Positions 18,127-27,074 of a stretch of 64,000 bases of DNA are shown here, one piece after another. Source of the stretch: Lentisphaeria bacterium (GTDB taxonomy: Bacteria; Verrucomicrobiota; Lentisphaeria; Oligosphaerales; Oligosphaeraceae); NCBI GenBank assembly GCA_024405215.1, contig JAKSPB010000006.1, forward strand, positions 22,035 to 86,034, in the 5' to 3' direction. The notes beneath the pieces are model-generated. The model was given only the letters and a program-made list of their open reading frames with translations. It was not told where the DNA came from and did no database searches. Made by a program: the position numbers and the translations under genes. Numbering within the stretch: position 1 is the stretch's first letter; each line of letters opens with the position of its first letter.

Positions 18127-19419
18127 ATGATTCTCCTGTACAACATCCTTTTCCCCATCCTGTTCCTGTGCTACCTGCCCTTCTACGCCGTGCATTTCAT
18201 CCGGCGCGGCGGCCTGACCAAAGACTTCTGGGAGCGCTTCGGCATCTTCCCCAAGGCGACGAAGGAGCGCCTGGCGGCGCTGAAGGCGCCCGTGTGGATC
18301 CATGCAGTCTCCGTGGGCGAGACCGTCGCCGCGATCTCCTTCATCCAGACATGGCTTCAGCGCCATCCTGACGAGGAGTTCGTCTTCTCCTGCGGCACCT
18401 CCACAGGCTTCGCCACCGCGAAGCAGAAACTTCCACAGCAGGTAGTCGCCATCTACTGCCCCATTGACTGCTGGTGGATGGTCCGCCATGCCTTCAAGCT
18501 GGTGCACCCCAGACTGCTGGGCATCCTGGAAGTGGAGATCTGGCCCAACCTGATCCTCCAGGCGAAGAAATTCGGCGCCAAGCTGGTCCTGGTCAACGGG
18601 CGTCTCTCCGACAACTCCAGCCGCGGCTACGCCAAATGGGGATTCTTCTTCCGGAAGCTCTTCCGCTCCTACGACGCGCTGTGCATCCAGACCCCGGAAG
18701 ACCAGGCCCGCCTGGAGCGCGTCATTGGTTCCGACGACCGCATCCACACCGTAGGGACCGTAAAATTCGACCAGGTGCCCGACCGTACGGGCGCCTCCGT
18801 GGGAATTCCCCTGGCCAAGGCCTTCGGCACCCAGCCCGTCAAACTCTTCTGCGTCGGCAGCACACATCCAGGAGAAGAGGAACTTATCTGCCAGGCGTTC
18901 GCCAAGCTCCTGCCCACCCACGCCGACTGGCGGATGGTGCTGGTGCCGCGACATGCCGAACGCGCCGCCGAGGTCATCCGCATTCTGGACACTTTCCGAC
19001 TGCCCTGGCAATCCATCCAGCCCGTCCCCAACACCACTCCCGCCAATGACGGCGACTGCCAGGTGCTCCTGGTAAACACCACCGGGCAGCTGATGAACTA
19101 CTACCAGGTCGCAGACCTCTGCTACGTGGGAAAGAGCCTGGCCGGACAGACCGGCGGACACAACATCATCGAGCCCGCCATCTTCGGCAAAGCCATCCTC
19201 TACGGCTCCCACATGGAAAACTTCCGCCAGGTGGACGAGCTCTTCCAACAGGCGGAGGCCGCCATGGTCGTCAAGTCCGACGAGGCCTTCCAGGGTGCCC
19301 TGCATACCCTCATGGGCAGCGAATCCCTGCGTAACGATCTGGGCAAGAAGGCCAGGGCGCTAGTTGACAAGCACCGCGGCGCCATCCTGCGCACCCTGGA
19401 CATCATCGACGCCTTGTAA
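18127..19419 (+). CDS. waaA: 3-deoxy-D-manno-octulosonic acid (Kdo) transferase
   Basis: 430 residues. It transfers Kdo from CMP-Kdo to lipid IVA at the cytoplasmic face of the inner membrane, an essential step of LPS inner-core synthesis. A single N-terminal membrane anchor ('ILLYNILFPILFLCYLPFYA') precedes a GT-B fold. 'VWIHAVSVGETVAA' holds the catalytic Glu; 'LLGILEVEIWPNLILQAKKF', 'LVNGRLSDNSSRGY' and 'CIQTPEDQARLERV' are family signatures, and 'GGHNIIEPAIFGKAILYG' binds the nucleotide sugar. The ATG at 18127 is preferred over a GTG four codons earlier. The stop overlaps the hrpB ATG by one base. Presence of this gene shows a Gram-negative envelope. Confidence 0.92.
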   Translation: MILLYNILFPILFLCYLPFYAVHFIRRGGLTKDFWERFGIFPKATKERLAALKAPVWIHAVSVGETVAAISFIQTWLQRHPDEEFVFSCGTSTGFATAKQKLPQQVVAIYCPIDCWWMVRHAFKLVHPRLLGILEVEIWPNLILQAKKFGAKLVLVNGRLSDNSSRGYAKWGFFFRKLFRSYDALCIQTPEDQARLERVIGSDDRIHTVGTVKFDQVPDRTGASVGIPLAKAFGTQPVKLFCVGSTHPGEEELICQAFAKLLPTHADWRMVLVPRHAERAAEVIRILDTFRLPWQSIQPVPNTTPANDGDCQVLLVNTTGQLMNYYQVADLCYVGKSLAGQTGGHNIIEPAIFGKAILYGSHMENFRQVDELFQQAEAAMVVKSDEAFQGALHTLMGSESLRNDLGKKARALVDKHRGAILRTLDIIDAL

Positions 19420-21962
19420 TGCCCACAGCCCTCCCGATCCAGGAAATCCGCCAGGAACTCCTCTCGCTTGTCGTTCCCGGCGGACAATGCGTGGTCACCG
19501 CCCCTACGGGAAGCGGCAAGTCCACCCAGATTCCCAAATGGCTTCTGGAGGCCCTGCCGGAAACGCAGAAGATATTGATTCTGCAACCCAGGCGACTGGC
19601 CGCCAGGATGCTGGCGGAACGCGTCGCCTGGGAACTGGGCGAAAAACCCGGCCAGCGCGTAGGATTTGTCACGCGGTACGAACGGGCAATCTCCGCGCAG
19701 ACACGGATTCTCTTCGTCACCGAAGGCATCCTGACCCGGATGTTGCTGACCCCCAAGGAGCTGGCCGACTTCGGGGCCATCGTCTTCGACGAATTCCATG
19801 AGCGCACCCTCAATGCCGACCTGGGGCTGGCCATGGCCCACGCACTGCGCAGGAACCTGCGCCCAGACCTGCGGCTCATCGTCATGAGCGCCACCCTGGC
19901 AGCCGACAACGTGTCAGAATATCTGGACAAATGCCCCATCCTGCGGGCGGAAGGGCGGCGATTCCCCGTGGAACTCTCCTATACCCAGCGCAGTTCCTTC
20001 CACAACCTCTACCAGGCCACCGCAGACGCACTGCGTGACATGCTTGACTCCGACACGCCGGGCGACATCCTTGTCTTCCTGCCTGGCGCGGGCGAAATCC
20101 GGCACGCCCAGGAGGCCATCGAAGCCACCCGCTACGCAGAACCGCTGGTCATTCTCCCGCTCTACGGAGAAATGCCGCCGGAAGCACAGCACGCCGTCAT
20201 GGCGCCCTCTCCGCGCCGGAAAGTCATCCTGGCCACGAATATTGCCGAAACCAGCCTCACCATCCCGGGCGTACGCATGGTCATCGACTCCGGCCTGGTC
20301 AAGCTCAGCCGCTATGACGCCGCACGCGGCGTGGACATCCTGGAAACCGTCCCCATCTCCGACGACTCCGCACAGCAGCGCGCTGGCCGGGCCGGCCGGG
20401 AAGCGCCGGGAAAATGCCGCCGTCTCTGGAGCGCACTGGAACAAGACCACAAGACGCAGCACACGCCGCCGGAAATCCAGCGGATGGACTTGGCGGACGC
20501 CATTCTTAACGTCCATTGCTACGGCTATGCCGACGACACCGTTTTCCCCTGGTACGAGGCCCCGCCGGAAAAAGGCGCCCTCTCCGCCAGGATTCTCCTG
20601 AAGAATCTGGGATTGCTGGATGAATCGGGCAAAGTCACACAGGACGGCCTGGCGGTTCGCGCCTTCCCCACCCATCCGCGGCTGGCCCTGATGCTCCTCC
20701 TGGGAGCGCGACGCGGCGTCTACGAAGAAGCCAGCGGCGCGGCGGCCCTGCTGGGCGGGCGACCGTTGATGATGCGCCATGGAGCCGCAGGCATCCTCAC
20801 ACAGCAGCGGAATGCCCTCCGCCGTGAAAACCGCAATTCACATGCCCCGCAATCCGATTTCACGGCACAGCTATCGTTGCTGAAAGAAGCGCAGGAACTT
20901 CATTTTGACACAGACGCCTGCGCACGCCTGGGCATTCAAAGCGGCCCCGCCAGGGACATCACCCGGGAATGGAAAGACTTCCTGCGGATGCAGCCACACG
21001 ATGCCGCCCAACGCCCCGAATCCCCTGCCACGGTCCTGGCGCAGGTACTGCTGGAATGCTTCCCCGACCGCCTGGCACGCAGAATAGACACCGCCACGCT
21101 GAACTGCGAACTCCAGGGAGGACGACGCGCCGTCCTTTCCCCGCAATCACTGGCACGGGACGAAAAACTCTTCATCGCCGCGGAAATGCGGGAGGTCTCC
21201 GGCGGGCAACAGCCCGGGACCACCACGGAACTCTCCCTGGCCTCCGGCATCCGGGAGGAATGGCTATGGGAACGGTATGCCGACGAGTTGCTGGACGAGG
21301 ATGTGCCTTGCTGGGACGGCGTCCGCCAGCAGGTCCTGCGACGCCGCACCCTCTCCTGCCTGGGACTCGTCCTGGAGGAGTCCACCCGCAACGACCCGGA
21401 CCCGGAAAAGGCAGCCCAGCTTCTCTTCCAGGAAATCCAATCCACCAACAACCTGCCGCTTCTGGGATGGGACGAATCCTGCGACGCCTGGTGCGACCGT
21501 GTGCGCTTCCTGCGAGAGCGCTTCCCCAACCTGACCCTCCCGGAATACACGCCGGAAGAATGCGACCAGATCCGCCGGCAGCTCTGCGAAGGCGAAACCA
21601 AATACAGCGTTGTCCGCAACAAACCCGCCCTGCCCTTCCTGCAAGCCTTCCTGACTCCGGAACAGCGTACCGCCGTGGAACGACTCGCTCCGGCAACGCT
21701 GCCCCTGCCGCGAAACCGAAAGCTCCGCCTGGAATACCATCCGGGCCTGCCCCCGAAGGGCCGCGCGAAGCTCCAGGAACTCTACGACGTCAACGGCCCC
21801 ATCACCGTGGGCGGCGGAAAGATCCCTGTCCTGCTGGACATCCTGGCGCCCAATTTCCGCACCGTGCAGATCACCGACGACTTGCCACGCTTCTGGCAGG
21901 TGCACTATCCCGCCATCAAATCCCAGCTTCAGCGACGCTACCCCAGGCATGAATGGCGGTGA
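19419..21962 (+). CDS. hrpB: ATP-dependent helicase HrpB
   Basis: 847-residue DEAH/RHA-type helicase, close to the family length. Motif I 'VVTAPTGSGKSTQIPK', motif Ia 'LQPRRLAARMLAERVA', motif II 'IVFDEFHERTLNADLGL', motif III 'LIVMSATLAA', then 'VILATNIAETSLTIPGV' and 'QQRAGRAGREAPGKC' (motif VI). The C-terminal HrpB domain is clear: 'RKLRLEYHPGLPPKGRAKLQ' and 'ILAPNFRTVQITDDLPRFW'. HrpB is an RNA/DNA-stimulated helicase of uncertain function in most bacteria. The gene is translationally coupled to waaA (taATG), though no functional link is known. Confidence 0.93.
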   Translation: MPTALPIQEIRQELLSLVVPGGQCVVTAPTGSGKSTQIPKWLLEALPETQKILILQPRRLAARMLAERVAWELGEKPGQRVGFVTRYERAISAQTRILFVTEGILTRMLLTPKELADFGAIVFDEFHERTLNADLGLAMAHALRRNLRPDLRLIVMSATLAADNVSEYLDKCPILRAEGRRFPVELSYTQRSSFHNLYQATADALRDMLDSDTPGDILVFLPGAGEIRHAQEAIEATRYAEPLVILPLYGEMPPEAQHAVMAPSPRRKVILATNIAETSLTIPGVRMVIDSGLVKLSRYDAARGVDILETVPISDDSAQQRAGRAGREAPGKCRRLWSALEQDHKTQHTPPEIQRMDLADAILNVHCYGYADDTVFPWYEAPPEKGALSARILLKNLGLLDESGKVTQDGLAVRAFPTHPRLALMLLLGARRGVYEEASGAAALLGGRPLMMRHGAAGILTQQRNALRRENRNSHAPQSDFTAQLSLLKEAQELHFDTDACARLGIQSGPARDITREWKDFLRMQPHDAAQRPESPATVLAQVLLECFPDRLARRIDTATLNCELQGGRRAVLSPQSLARDEKLFIAAEMREVSGGQQPGTTTELSLASGIREEWLWERYADELLDEDVPCWDGVRQQVLRRRTLSCLGLVLEESTRNDPDPEKAAQLLFQEIQSTNNLPLLGWDESCDAWCDRVRFLRERFPNLTLPEYTPEECDQIRRQLCEGETKYSVVRNKPALPFLQAFLTPEQRTAVERLAPATLPLPRNRKLRLEYHPGLPPKGRAKLQELYDVNGPITVGGGKIPVLLDILAPNFRTVQITDDLPRFWQVHYPAIKSQLQRRYPRHEWR

Positions 21963-22085
21963 AAATGACTGCCATTCCTCCGAAAACCGTTGCCTTCTCC
22001 GAACTTCTTCACTTGAAATCAGCCTTCCAGCCATTATTCTAAAGAATCTTCTTTCCTCCTAAAACAACCATAACTGAGTTCCTTC

Positions 22086-24260
22086 ATGATCATTTTTGAC
22101 GAATCCCGAAAAATCTTCCGCCTGGATGCCGGCAACGCCAGCTACGCATTCCAAATTGACACAGCCAACCGCCTGCGGCACCTCTATTGGGGACCGGCGC
22201 TGGACACAACGGACCTGGAAAGCCAGAATCTTCAGCGAGACTTCTCCGTCAATCCAGACTTCGACCCCAATCTGTGCGCCAGCCCCCGCATGACCTTCCT
22301 CTGGGAGTTCGCCCCCAATGACATCGGCACCTACAGTCCCGCCACCGCCATCGTCCGAAACGCCGATGGAAACACCGTGACGGATCCCCTGTACACCTCC
22401 CATCGAATCTTCGCCGGCAAGCCCCGCCTGGCTGGACTCCCCGCCACCTACGTGGACTCCGACGACCAGGCGGAAACTCTGGAAATCACCCTCGTCGACG
22501 CCGTGACCAAAGTGGAATTCCTCCTCCGGTACACAGCCTTCCGCGACCTGCCCGTCATCGCCCGATCCATCCAGGTCACCAACAAGGGCGACAAGCCGGT
22601 TGACCTGCTGAAACTCGCCTCCATGACCACGGACCTCATGTACCAGAAGCTGGATGTCTGCTACCTGGACGGCTATTGGGCGAAGGAGCGCACCTTCCAT
22701 CGCGAGGCGGTCCAGGGCGGACTCAAGGTGCTGGGAAGCACCCGGGGCTTCTCCGGCTCCACCATGAACCCCAACGTGATGCTCTGCGACCGCAATGCCA
22801 CGGAAGACTACGGCAGAGTCTATGGCGTGCTTTTCGTCTACAGCGGAAACTTCGCCGTGGAAGTGGACCAGAACGCCCTTTACCGCACCCGACTGAACCT
22901 GGGCATCCACCCCGAAGGCTTCACCTGGCACCTGGAGCCCGGCGAATCCTTCCAGAGCCCCGAGGCCCTGCAGAATGTCTCCGACCAGGGCTTCGGCCCC
23001 CTCTCCCGCGCCTGGCACGACCTGATCCGCCAGCACCTCATCAATCCCCAGTGGCGCACTGCACAGCGTCCCCTCCTCTGCAACAACTGGGAAGCCATGC
23101 ACTTCGACTTCAACAGGGAGAAGCTTCTGACCCTGGCCAAGACCGCCAAGGCGAACGGCATCGAGATGCTGGTCCTGGACGACGGATGGTTCGGCAAACG
23201 CGACAACGAGCGCTGCGCACTAGGCGACTGGACGCCGAACACGGAAAAGCTGGGCTGCTCCATCGGCGACCTGTCGGACGCCATCCACGCCATCGGCCTC
23301 AAGTTCGGCCTGTGGTTCGAGCCTGAAATGATCTCCGAGGACAGCGACCTCTTCCGCGCACATCCGGACTGGGCCATCCAGACTCCGGGACGCCCTCTGA
23401 GCTACCACCGCTACCAGTATATGCTGGACTTCTCCCGCAAGGAAATCGTGGACTACATCTTCGAAAAGATCAGTTCCGTCATCGAAGAGGCCAAGCTGGA
23501 CTACATGAAGTGGGACGCCAACCGCCAGATGACCGAAGTGGGCTCCTTCGCCTGGCCCGCAGAACGCCAGGGCGAAATCGCCCACCGCTATATGCTGGGC
23601 GTCTACGACCTCTACGAACGCATCACCAGGCGCTTCCCCACCATGCTCATCGAAGGCTGCTCCGCCGGCGGCGGGCGCTTTGACGCCGGAATCCTCCACT
23701 ACTCCCCCCAGATCTGGACTTCCGACAACTCCGACGCCTTCGACCGGCTGGCCATCCAATACGGAACCTCCTTCGCCTATCCCTGCTCCACCATGGGTGC
23801 ACACGTGGCAAGAAACTGGTTCGCACAACGCTACTCGCCCATCCAGACCCGTGCCGCCGTGGCCTTCGCGGGAACCTTCGGCTACGAGCTGGACCTGAAC
23901 GCCATGCCGCCCGAAGAACTGGCGGAGGTGAAAGGACAATGCGACTTCTACCATGAATGCCACCACCTGGTGGATCAAGGCGACTACTACCGGCTGGGAA
24001 ATCCCTTCGAGGACCGGGTGGTCGCATGGATGCATGTAGCCAAGGACAAGTCTGAGTTCCTCCTCACCGTCGTCTTCCCGCGCCTTGACCACGCATATAC
24101 GGGACAGCTGCTCCGCCTGCCTGGCCTGGACCTGGACGCCTCCTACACCGACGGCACCCACACCTGGAATGCAAAGATGCTCGCCTACGGCGGAATGGAC
24201 ATCCATGATCCGGGCTACGGCGACCAGCAGTCCATCGTCATCCACGCAAAACGCGTGTAA
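22086..24260 (+). CDS. GH36 alpha-galactosidase
   Basis: 724 residues, the usual length for tetrameric GH36 enzymes of the AgaB/RafA type. Nucleophile Asp477 lies in 'LDYMKWDANRQM' and acid/base Asp547 in 'IWTSDNSDAFDR', the same spacing as in characterised AgaB enzymes. 'MLVLDDGWFGKRDNERCALG' and 'KFGLWFEPEMISEDSDLF' are further signatures, and 'LIEGCSAGGGRFDAGILH' binds galactose. It releases alpha-1,6-galactose from melibiose, raffinose or galactomannan fragments. No signal peptide, so cytoplasmic. With the GH130 enzyme it would fit use of galactomannan oligosaccharides. Transcribed in line with the next lipoprotein but separated from it by 58 bp. Confidence 0.93.
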   Translation: MIIFDESRKIFRLDAGNASYAFQIDTANRLRHLYWGPALDTTDLESQNLQRDFSVNPDFDPNLCASPRMTFLWEFAPNDIGTYSPATAIVRNADGNTVTDPLYTSHRIFAGKPRLAGLPATYVDSDDQAETLEITLVDAVTKVEFLLRYTAFRDLPVIARSIQVTNKGDKPVDLLKLASMTTDLMYQKLDVCYLDGYWAKERTFHREAVQGGLKVLGSTRGFSGSTMNPNVMLCDRNATEDYGRVYGVLFVYSGNFAVEVDQNALYRTRLNLGIHPEGFTWHLEPGESFQSPEALQNVSDQGFGPLSRAWHDLIRQHLINPQWRTAQRPLLCNNWEAMHFDFNREKLLTLAKTAKANGIEMLVLDDGWFGKRDNERCALGDWTPNTEKLGCSIGDLSDAIHAIGLKFGLWFEPEMISEDSDLFRAHPDWAIQTPGRPLSYHRYQYMLDFSRKEIVDYIFEKISSVIEEAKLDYMKWDANRQMTEVGSFAWPAERQGEIAHRYMLGVYDLYERITRRFPTMLIEGCSAGGGRFDAGILHYSPQIWTSDNSDAFDRLAIQYGTSFAYPCSTMGAHVARNWFAQRYSPIQTRAAVAFAGTFGYELDLNAMPPEELAEVKGQCDFYHECHHLVDQGDYYRLGNPFEDRVVAWMHVAKDKSEFLLTVVFPRLDHAYTGQLLRLPGLDLDASYTDGTHTWNAKMLAYGGMDIHDPGYGDQQSIVIHAKRV

Positions 24261-24318
24261 CTCCTCTATCTCCTCCGGGGAAGATGCTCTGTGTCTTCCC
24301 CCCTTTTTGTTTTTCCCC

Positions 24319-25080
24319 ATGCTCCTCCGTTCCCTCAGCTGCCTTCTTGCCATTGGCGCACTCGCATGCTGCCTCGCCGGCTGCAAAGAAAACCGGCAGT
24401 TCCCCGAAGAACGCCCAAAACTCACCGTCCTCACTATCCTGGATTTCCCTCCGTTCGAGTCCGTGGGCGAAGACGGCTACTGCCAGGGCATTGACATCGA
24501 CATCGTCGGGCTCATCGCCAACAAACTCAACATGAACCTGGAGTTGTCCAGCGTCCCCTCCCAGGAACTCCTTGAACGACTCGAAGAACAAGAGGCGGAC
24601 ATGGCCATCGCCGGCATCACCATCACCGACCAGCGCAAGGAGAACCTGGACTTCTCCGAACCGTACTACACGGCCAGCCAGGTCATTGTCGTCCTCAAGG
24701 ATTCTCCAGTCAAAGAGCTTTCCGACCTGCAAGGTAAAACAGTCGGCGTCAAAGGCAAGACCACAGGAGAAGCCCTGCTCCGCTCTCTCTATCCCGACGG
24801 CAAACGGGAGACCTTCCCAAAAGTTTCCGAGGCCATCCTGGCATTGATGCAGAATCGCGTTGACGCCGTGGTCATTGACAACGAGCCTGCGCGACGCTTC
24901 GCCAGTCAGAACCGGGCGGACCTCAAGGTCCTGGAAACGCCGCTTTCCAACGAAAAGTACGCTATCGTCTTCCCCAAAGAAAAAAAGGAACTCGTGGGAA
25001 AAGTCAACCAATGCCTGGCTGAAATGACCGAGAACGGCACCCTGCAGACCATCTTCGCCAAGTGGAGGCTGGAAGAATAG
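24319..25080 (+). CDS. solute-binding lipoprotein, amino-acid ABC transporter family (SBP_bac_3)
   Basis: 253 residues. Lipoprotein signal with lipobox 'LACCLAGCKEN'. The mature part is a class II periplasmic binding fold of the polar amino-acid family: 'LDFPPFESVGEDGYCQGIDI' followed by Asp-Ile-Val, 'EADMAIAGITITDQRKENLD', 'FSEPYYTASQVIVVLKDSP' and 'LQGKTVGVKGKTTGEALL'. It captures an amino acid or related ligand for an ABC importer. No permease or ATPase gene is next to it, so it works with a transporter encoded elsewhere, or is a sensor. An open frame starts much further upstream but overlaps the GH36 gene; the lipobox fixes the start. Confidence 0.88.
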   Translation: MLLRSLSCLLAIGALACCLAGCKENRQFPEERPKLTVLTILDFPPFESVGEDGYCQGIDIDIVGLIANKLNMNLELSSVPSQELLERLEEQEADMAIAGITITDQRKENLDFSEPYYTASQVIVVLKDSPVKELSDLQGKTVGVKGKTTGEALLRSLYPDGKRETFPKVSEAILALMQNRVDAVVIDNEPARRFASQNRADLKVLETPLSNEKYAIVFPKEKKELVGKVNQCLAEMTENGTLQTIFAKWRLEE

Positions 25081-25101
25081 AAGCACGACATGAACCAACA
25101 T

Positions 25102-25124
25102 CGTTAAATAAAAAGCATTTAACG
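25102..25124. promoter_or_regulatory. inverted repeat upstream of the HigA-like gene (candidate operator)
   Basis: Perfect 8-bp arms cgttaaat / atttaacg separated by 7 bases, ending two bases before the ATG. Antitoxins of the HigA family bind such palindromes over their own promoter; here that role is inferred from position. Confidence 0.5.
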
Positions 25125-25126
25125 TC

Positions 25127-25381
25127 ATGGAGGAATTTCTCAAGCCCATGAACATCACCCGGAACAAACTGGCGATGGACCTCCATGTTCCGACTCCCCC
25201 CGTCACCGATATCGTCAAAGGTGTACGGGGCATTCCCGCCGATACCGCCCTGCGTCTCGAAAAGTATTTCAGCACGGGGCCGGAGTTCCGGTGCAGTCTT
25301 CAGATAAACTACGGCCTGGGCGTGTCCGCGAAGGCCATCACCCAGGAAATGGACCGTATTCCCCAGATGACCACGGCATAG
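25127..25381 (+). CDS. HigA-family antitoxin-like HTH protein, N-terminally short and without toxin
   Basis: 84 residues. 'EEFLKPMNITRNKLAMDLHV' and 'GVRGIPADTALRLEKYFSTG' form the XRE-type helix-turn-helix of HigA addiction-module antitoxins. Family members usually begin with about ten more residues (a His-Pro-Gly-Glu stretch) that are absent here, and normally carry Trp where this protein reads 'PEFRCSLQ'. No HigB toxin gene lies upstream or downstream. A palindromic operator candidate precedes it, and it lies 18 bp before a DNA methyltransferase gene, so it may now act as a regulator of that gene (inference). Confidence 0.7.
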   Translation: MEEFLKPMNITRNKLAMDLHVPTPPVTDIVKGVRGIPADTALRLEKYFSTGPEFRCSLQINYGLGVSAKAITQEMDRIPQMTTA

Positions 25382-25399
25382 CCGTCATTCCTTCTTCCC

Positions 25400-26362
25400 A
25401 TGCCCGGCCGAGCCCCCAGAAACAGAACCCTCACCCTGACCGATGAAAACCGGAATCGACTCTTGAAGGAGTTGTTGTCCCTGAACGCTCCCGTCCCGGC
25501 CGAATCTCTGTCAGACCGGATAGTGAACGGAGACCTGATGGAGCTTCTGGATTTTCTCCCCAATGCCTTCGTGGATCTGCTTATCCTGGATCCTCCCTAC
25601 AATCTGGACAAGGATTTCCACGGCACGAAATTCGGACACTGCTCCCACGAGGAATACATCCGCTATCTGGAATCCTGGTTCCCAAAATTGCTCCGTCTCC
25701 TCAAGCCGCACGCATCGGTCTATCTTTGCGGAGACTGGAAATGCTCCGCCGCCGAATATGAAGTGATGGCAAAATATCTGATTGTGCAGAACCGCATCAC
25801 CTGGCAGCGCGAAAAGGGGCGAGGCGCCATCGCCAACTGGAAAAACTGTTGCGAGGACATCTGGTTCGGAACGGTGGACCGAGAATACACCTTCAATGTC
25901 GATGCCGTGAAGCAAAAACGGAGGGTCTTGGCGCCCTATCGGGAAAAAGGCGTTCCCAAAGACTGGCAGGAAACAGAGGACGGGAAATACCGCCTTACCT
26001 GCCCCTCCAACTTCTGGGACGACATCTCCATCCCCTACTGGTCCATGCCGGAAAACACCGACCATCCCACCCAGAAACCCGAAAAACTCCTGGCAAAACT
26101 GGTTCTGGCCAGTTCCCGGCCGGAGGATTTCGTCTTCGACCCCTTCCTAGGCAGCGGCACCACCGCCGTCGTCGCCAAGAAGTTAGGCAGACATTTCTGC
26201 GGCATTGAAATCAATCAAGAATATTGCTGTTGGGCCCAGGAACGCCTCCACCGCGCCGATGTAAATCCGGATATCCAAGGCTACTGCGACGGCGTCTTCT
26301 GGGAACGGAACACCCTGAACCTCCAGCGCCAGGCACAACAAAAGTCAACGGCCAACAAATAG
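25400..26362 (+). CDS. solitary site-specific DNA methyltransferase (N6_N4_Mtase family)
   Basis: 320 residues. Catalytic motif IV 'LLILDPPYNLDKDFHG' comes early (about residue 60) and the SAM-binding motif I 'FVFDPFLGSGTTAVVA' late (about 255), followed by 'FCGIEINQEYCCWAQERL'. This is the beta-class order used by adenine-N6 or cytosine-N4 enzymes. The target-recognition part lies between ('RGAIANWKNCCEDIWFGTVD'). No restriction nuclease is adjacent. It follows the HigA-like gene by 18 bp and converges on the defence island. It may be an orphan regulatory methyltransferase or a relic of a restriction system. Confidence 0.85.
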   Translation: MPGRAPRNRTLTLTDENRNRLLKELLSLNAPVPAESLSDRIVNGDLMELLDFLPNAFVDLLILDPPYNLDKDFHGTKFGHCSHEEYIRYLESWFPKLLRLLKPHASVYLCGDWKCSAAEYEVMAKYLIVQNRITWQREKGRGAIANWKNCCEDIWFGTVDREYTFNVDAVKQKRRVLAPYREKGVPKDWQETEDGKYRLTCPSNFWDDISIPYWSMPENTDHPTQKPEKLLAKLVLASSRPEDFVFDPFLGSGTTAVVAKKLGRHFCGIEINQEYCCWAQERLHRADVNPDIQGYCDGVFWERNTLNLQRQAQQKSTANK

Positions 26363-26458
26363 ACCAGCAGGTTGCTCCCGCCGTCATCCCACGCACCTGA
26401 CGCCGCCTGTAGCGTGACGTGTTCTGCACACGGACATTTATGGCGATAGATTTCTGTC

Positions 26459-27016
26459 TTATTCATGATTCTTCATCGCCTCCAGATATGCCCGACCTTT
26501 TTCTGTCAGCCGATATTTTTGCGTAGGACTCCTGGGAGAATCTGGTTGGGTAGGTTCAACAAGTTCCAAGGCTATAGCCCTTTGCAGATAATTCGTCCTT
26601 ATTGTTTCTGCTTTTTTAATTTTTAGGGCAATACATAATTCTGCCGTACTATGTTCTATAAAAATCAAGACCTTTAACAATTTTTTGACATTCAGACTTA
26701 CTTCCCCCTGTTTGTCGGTTACTTCCCCCTGTTTGTCGGTTACTTCCCCCTGTTTGTCCTGATTCTGTTGCCTACTGAATGCAAATAGCGGTAGTTCATC
26801 ATCCTCCGAACTCGTATTCAACGTGTAAGTCGTCCAGCGTCCCTTGTAATTCTTCTTCAAGAGTCTCTTTTTATCAGCCATTTCTCCCAGCATTTCTCCA
26901 ATGTCGGCAGGATGCATCTCCAATATCGCCTGGAGTCGGCGGTTAGATGGTAAATGATGAATATGCAGGAACGGTATAAACCACCTCCGCTGGATGACAT
27001 CCGAAATATCATTCAT
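26459..27016 (-). CDS. winged-helix protein, probably C-terminal part of an AlbA_2/AAA_4-type regulator
   Basis: 185 residues, last gene of the minus-strand island. Two helical DNA-binding-like segments ('EMHPADIGEMLGEMADKKRL' and 'KKAETIRTNYLQRAIALELV', ending 'KYRLTEKGRAYLEAMKN') flank a linker of three identical heptads 'DKQGEVT' encoded by a 21-bp tandem repeat. Schlafen/AlbA_2- and AAA_4-type regulators have repeat-rich linkers before a terminal winged helix, as does the protein at 43.7 kb, so this may be a shortened relative. The codon two before the ATG is a stop in frame, so no longer version can be read. Probably a regulator of the island (inference). Confidence 0.55.
   Translation of the reverse strand: MNDISDVIQRRWFIPFLHIHHLPSNRRLQAILEMHPADIGEMLGEMADKKRLLKKNYKGRWTTYTLNTSSEDDELPLFAFSRQQNQDKQGEVTDKQGEVTDKQGEVSLNVKKLLKVLIFIEHSTAELCIALKIKKAETIRTNYLQRAIALELVEPTQPDSPRSPTQKYRLTEKGRAYLEAMKNHE
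26697..26757. repeat. 21-bp in-frame tandem repeat, three copies
   Basis: Three head-to-tail copies of ttacttccccctgtttgtcgg (the last one partial) inside the winged-helix gene. They encode three 'DKQGEVT' units. Copies are essentially identical, suggesting recent slippage. Confidence 0.9.
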
Positions 27017-27074
27017 CCGCTAATGTAAATCTGATAGGCAAAGAAGTTTCATTTGGAACTGATGGTTGCTATTA

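Noticed and set aside
26697..26757. CRISPR-like repeat
   Set aside because: Contiguous 21-bp units with no spacers, in frame inside a gene. No CRISPR array or cas gene is visible anywhere in the window.
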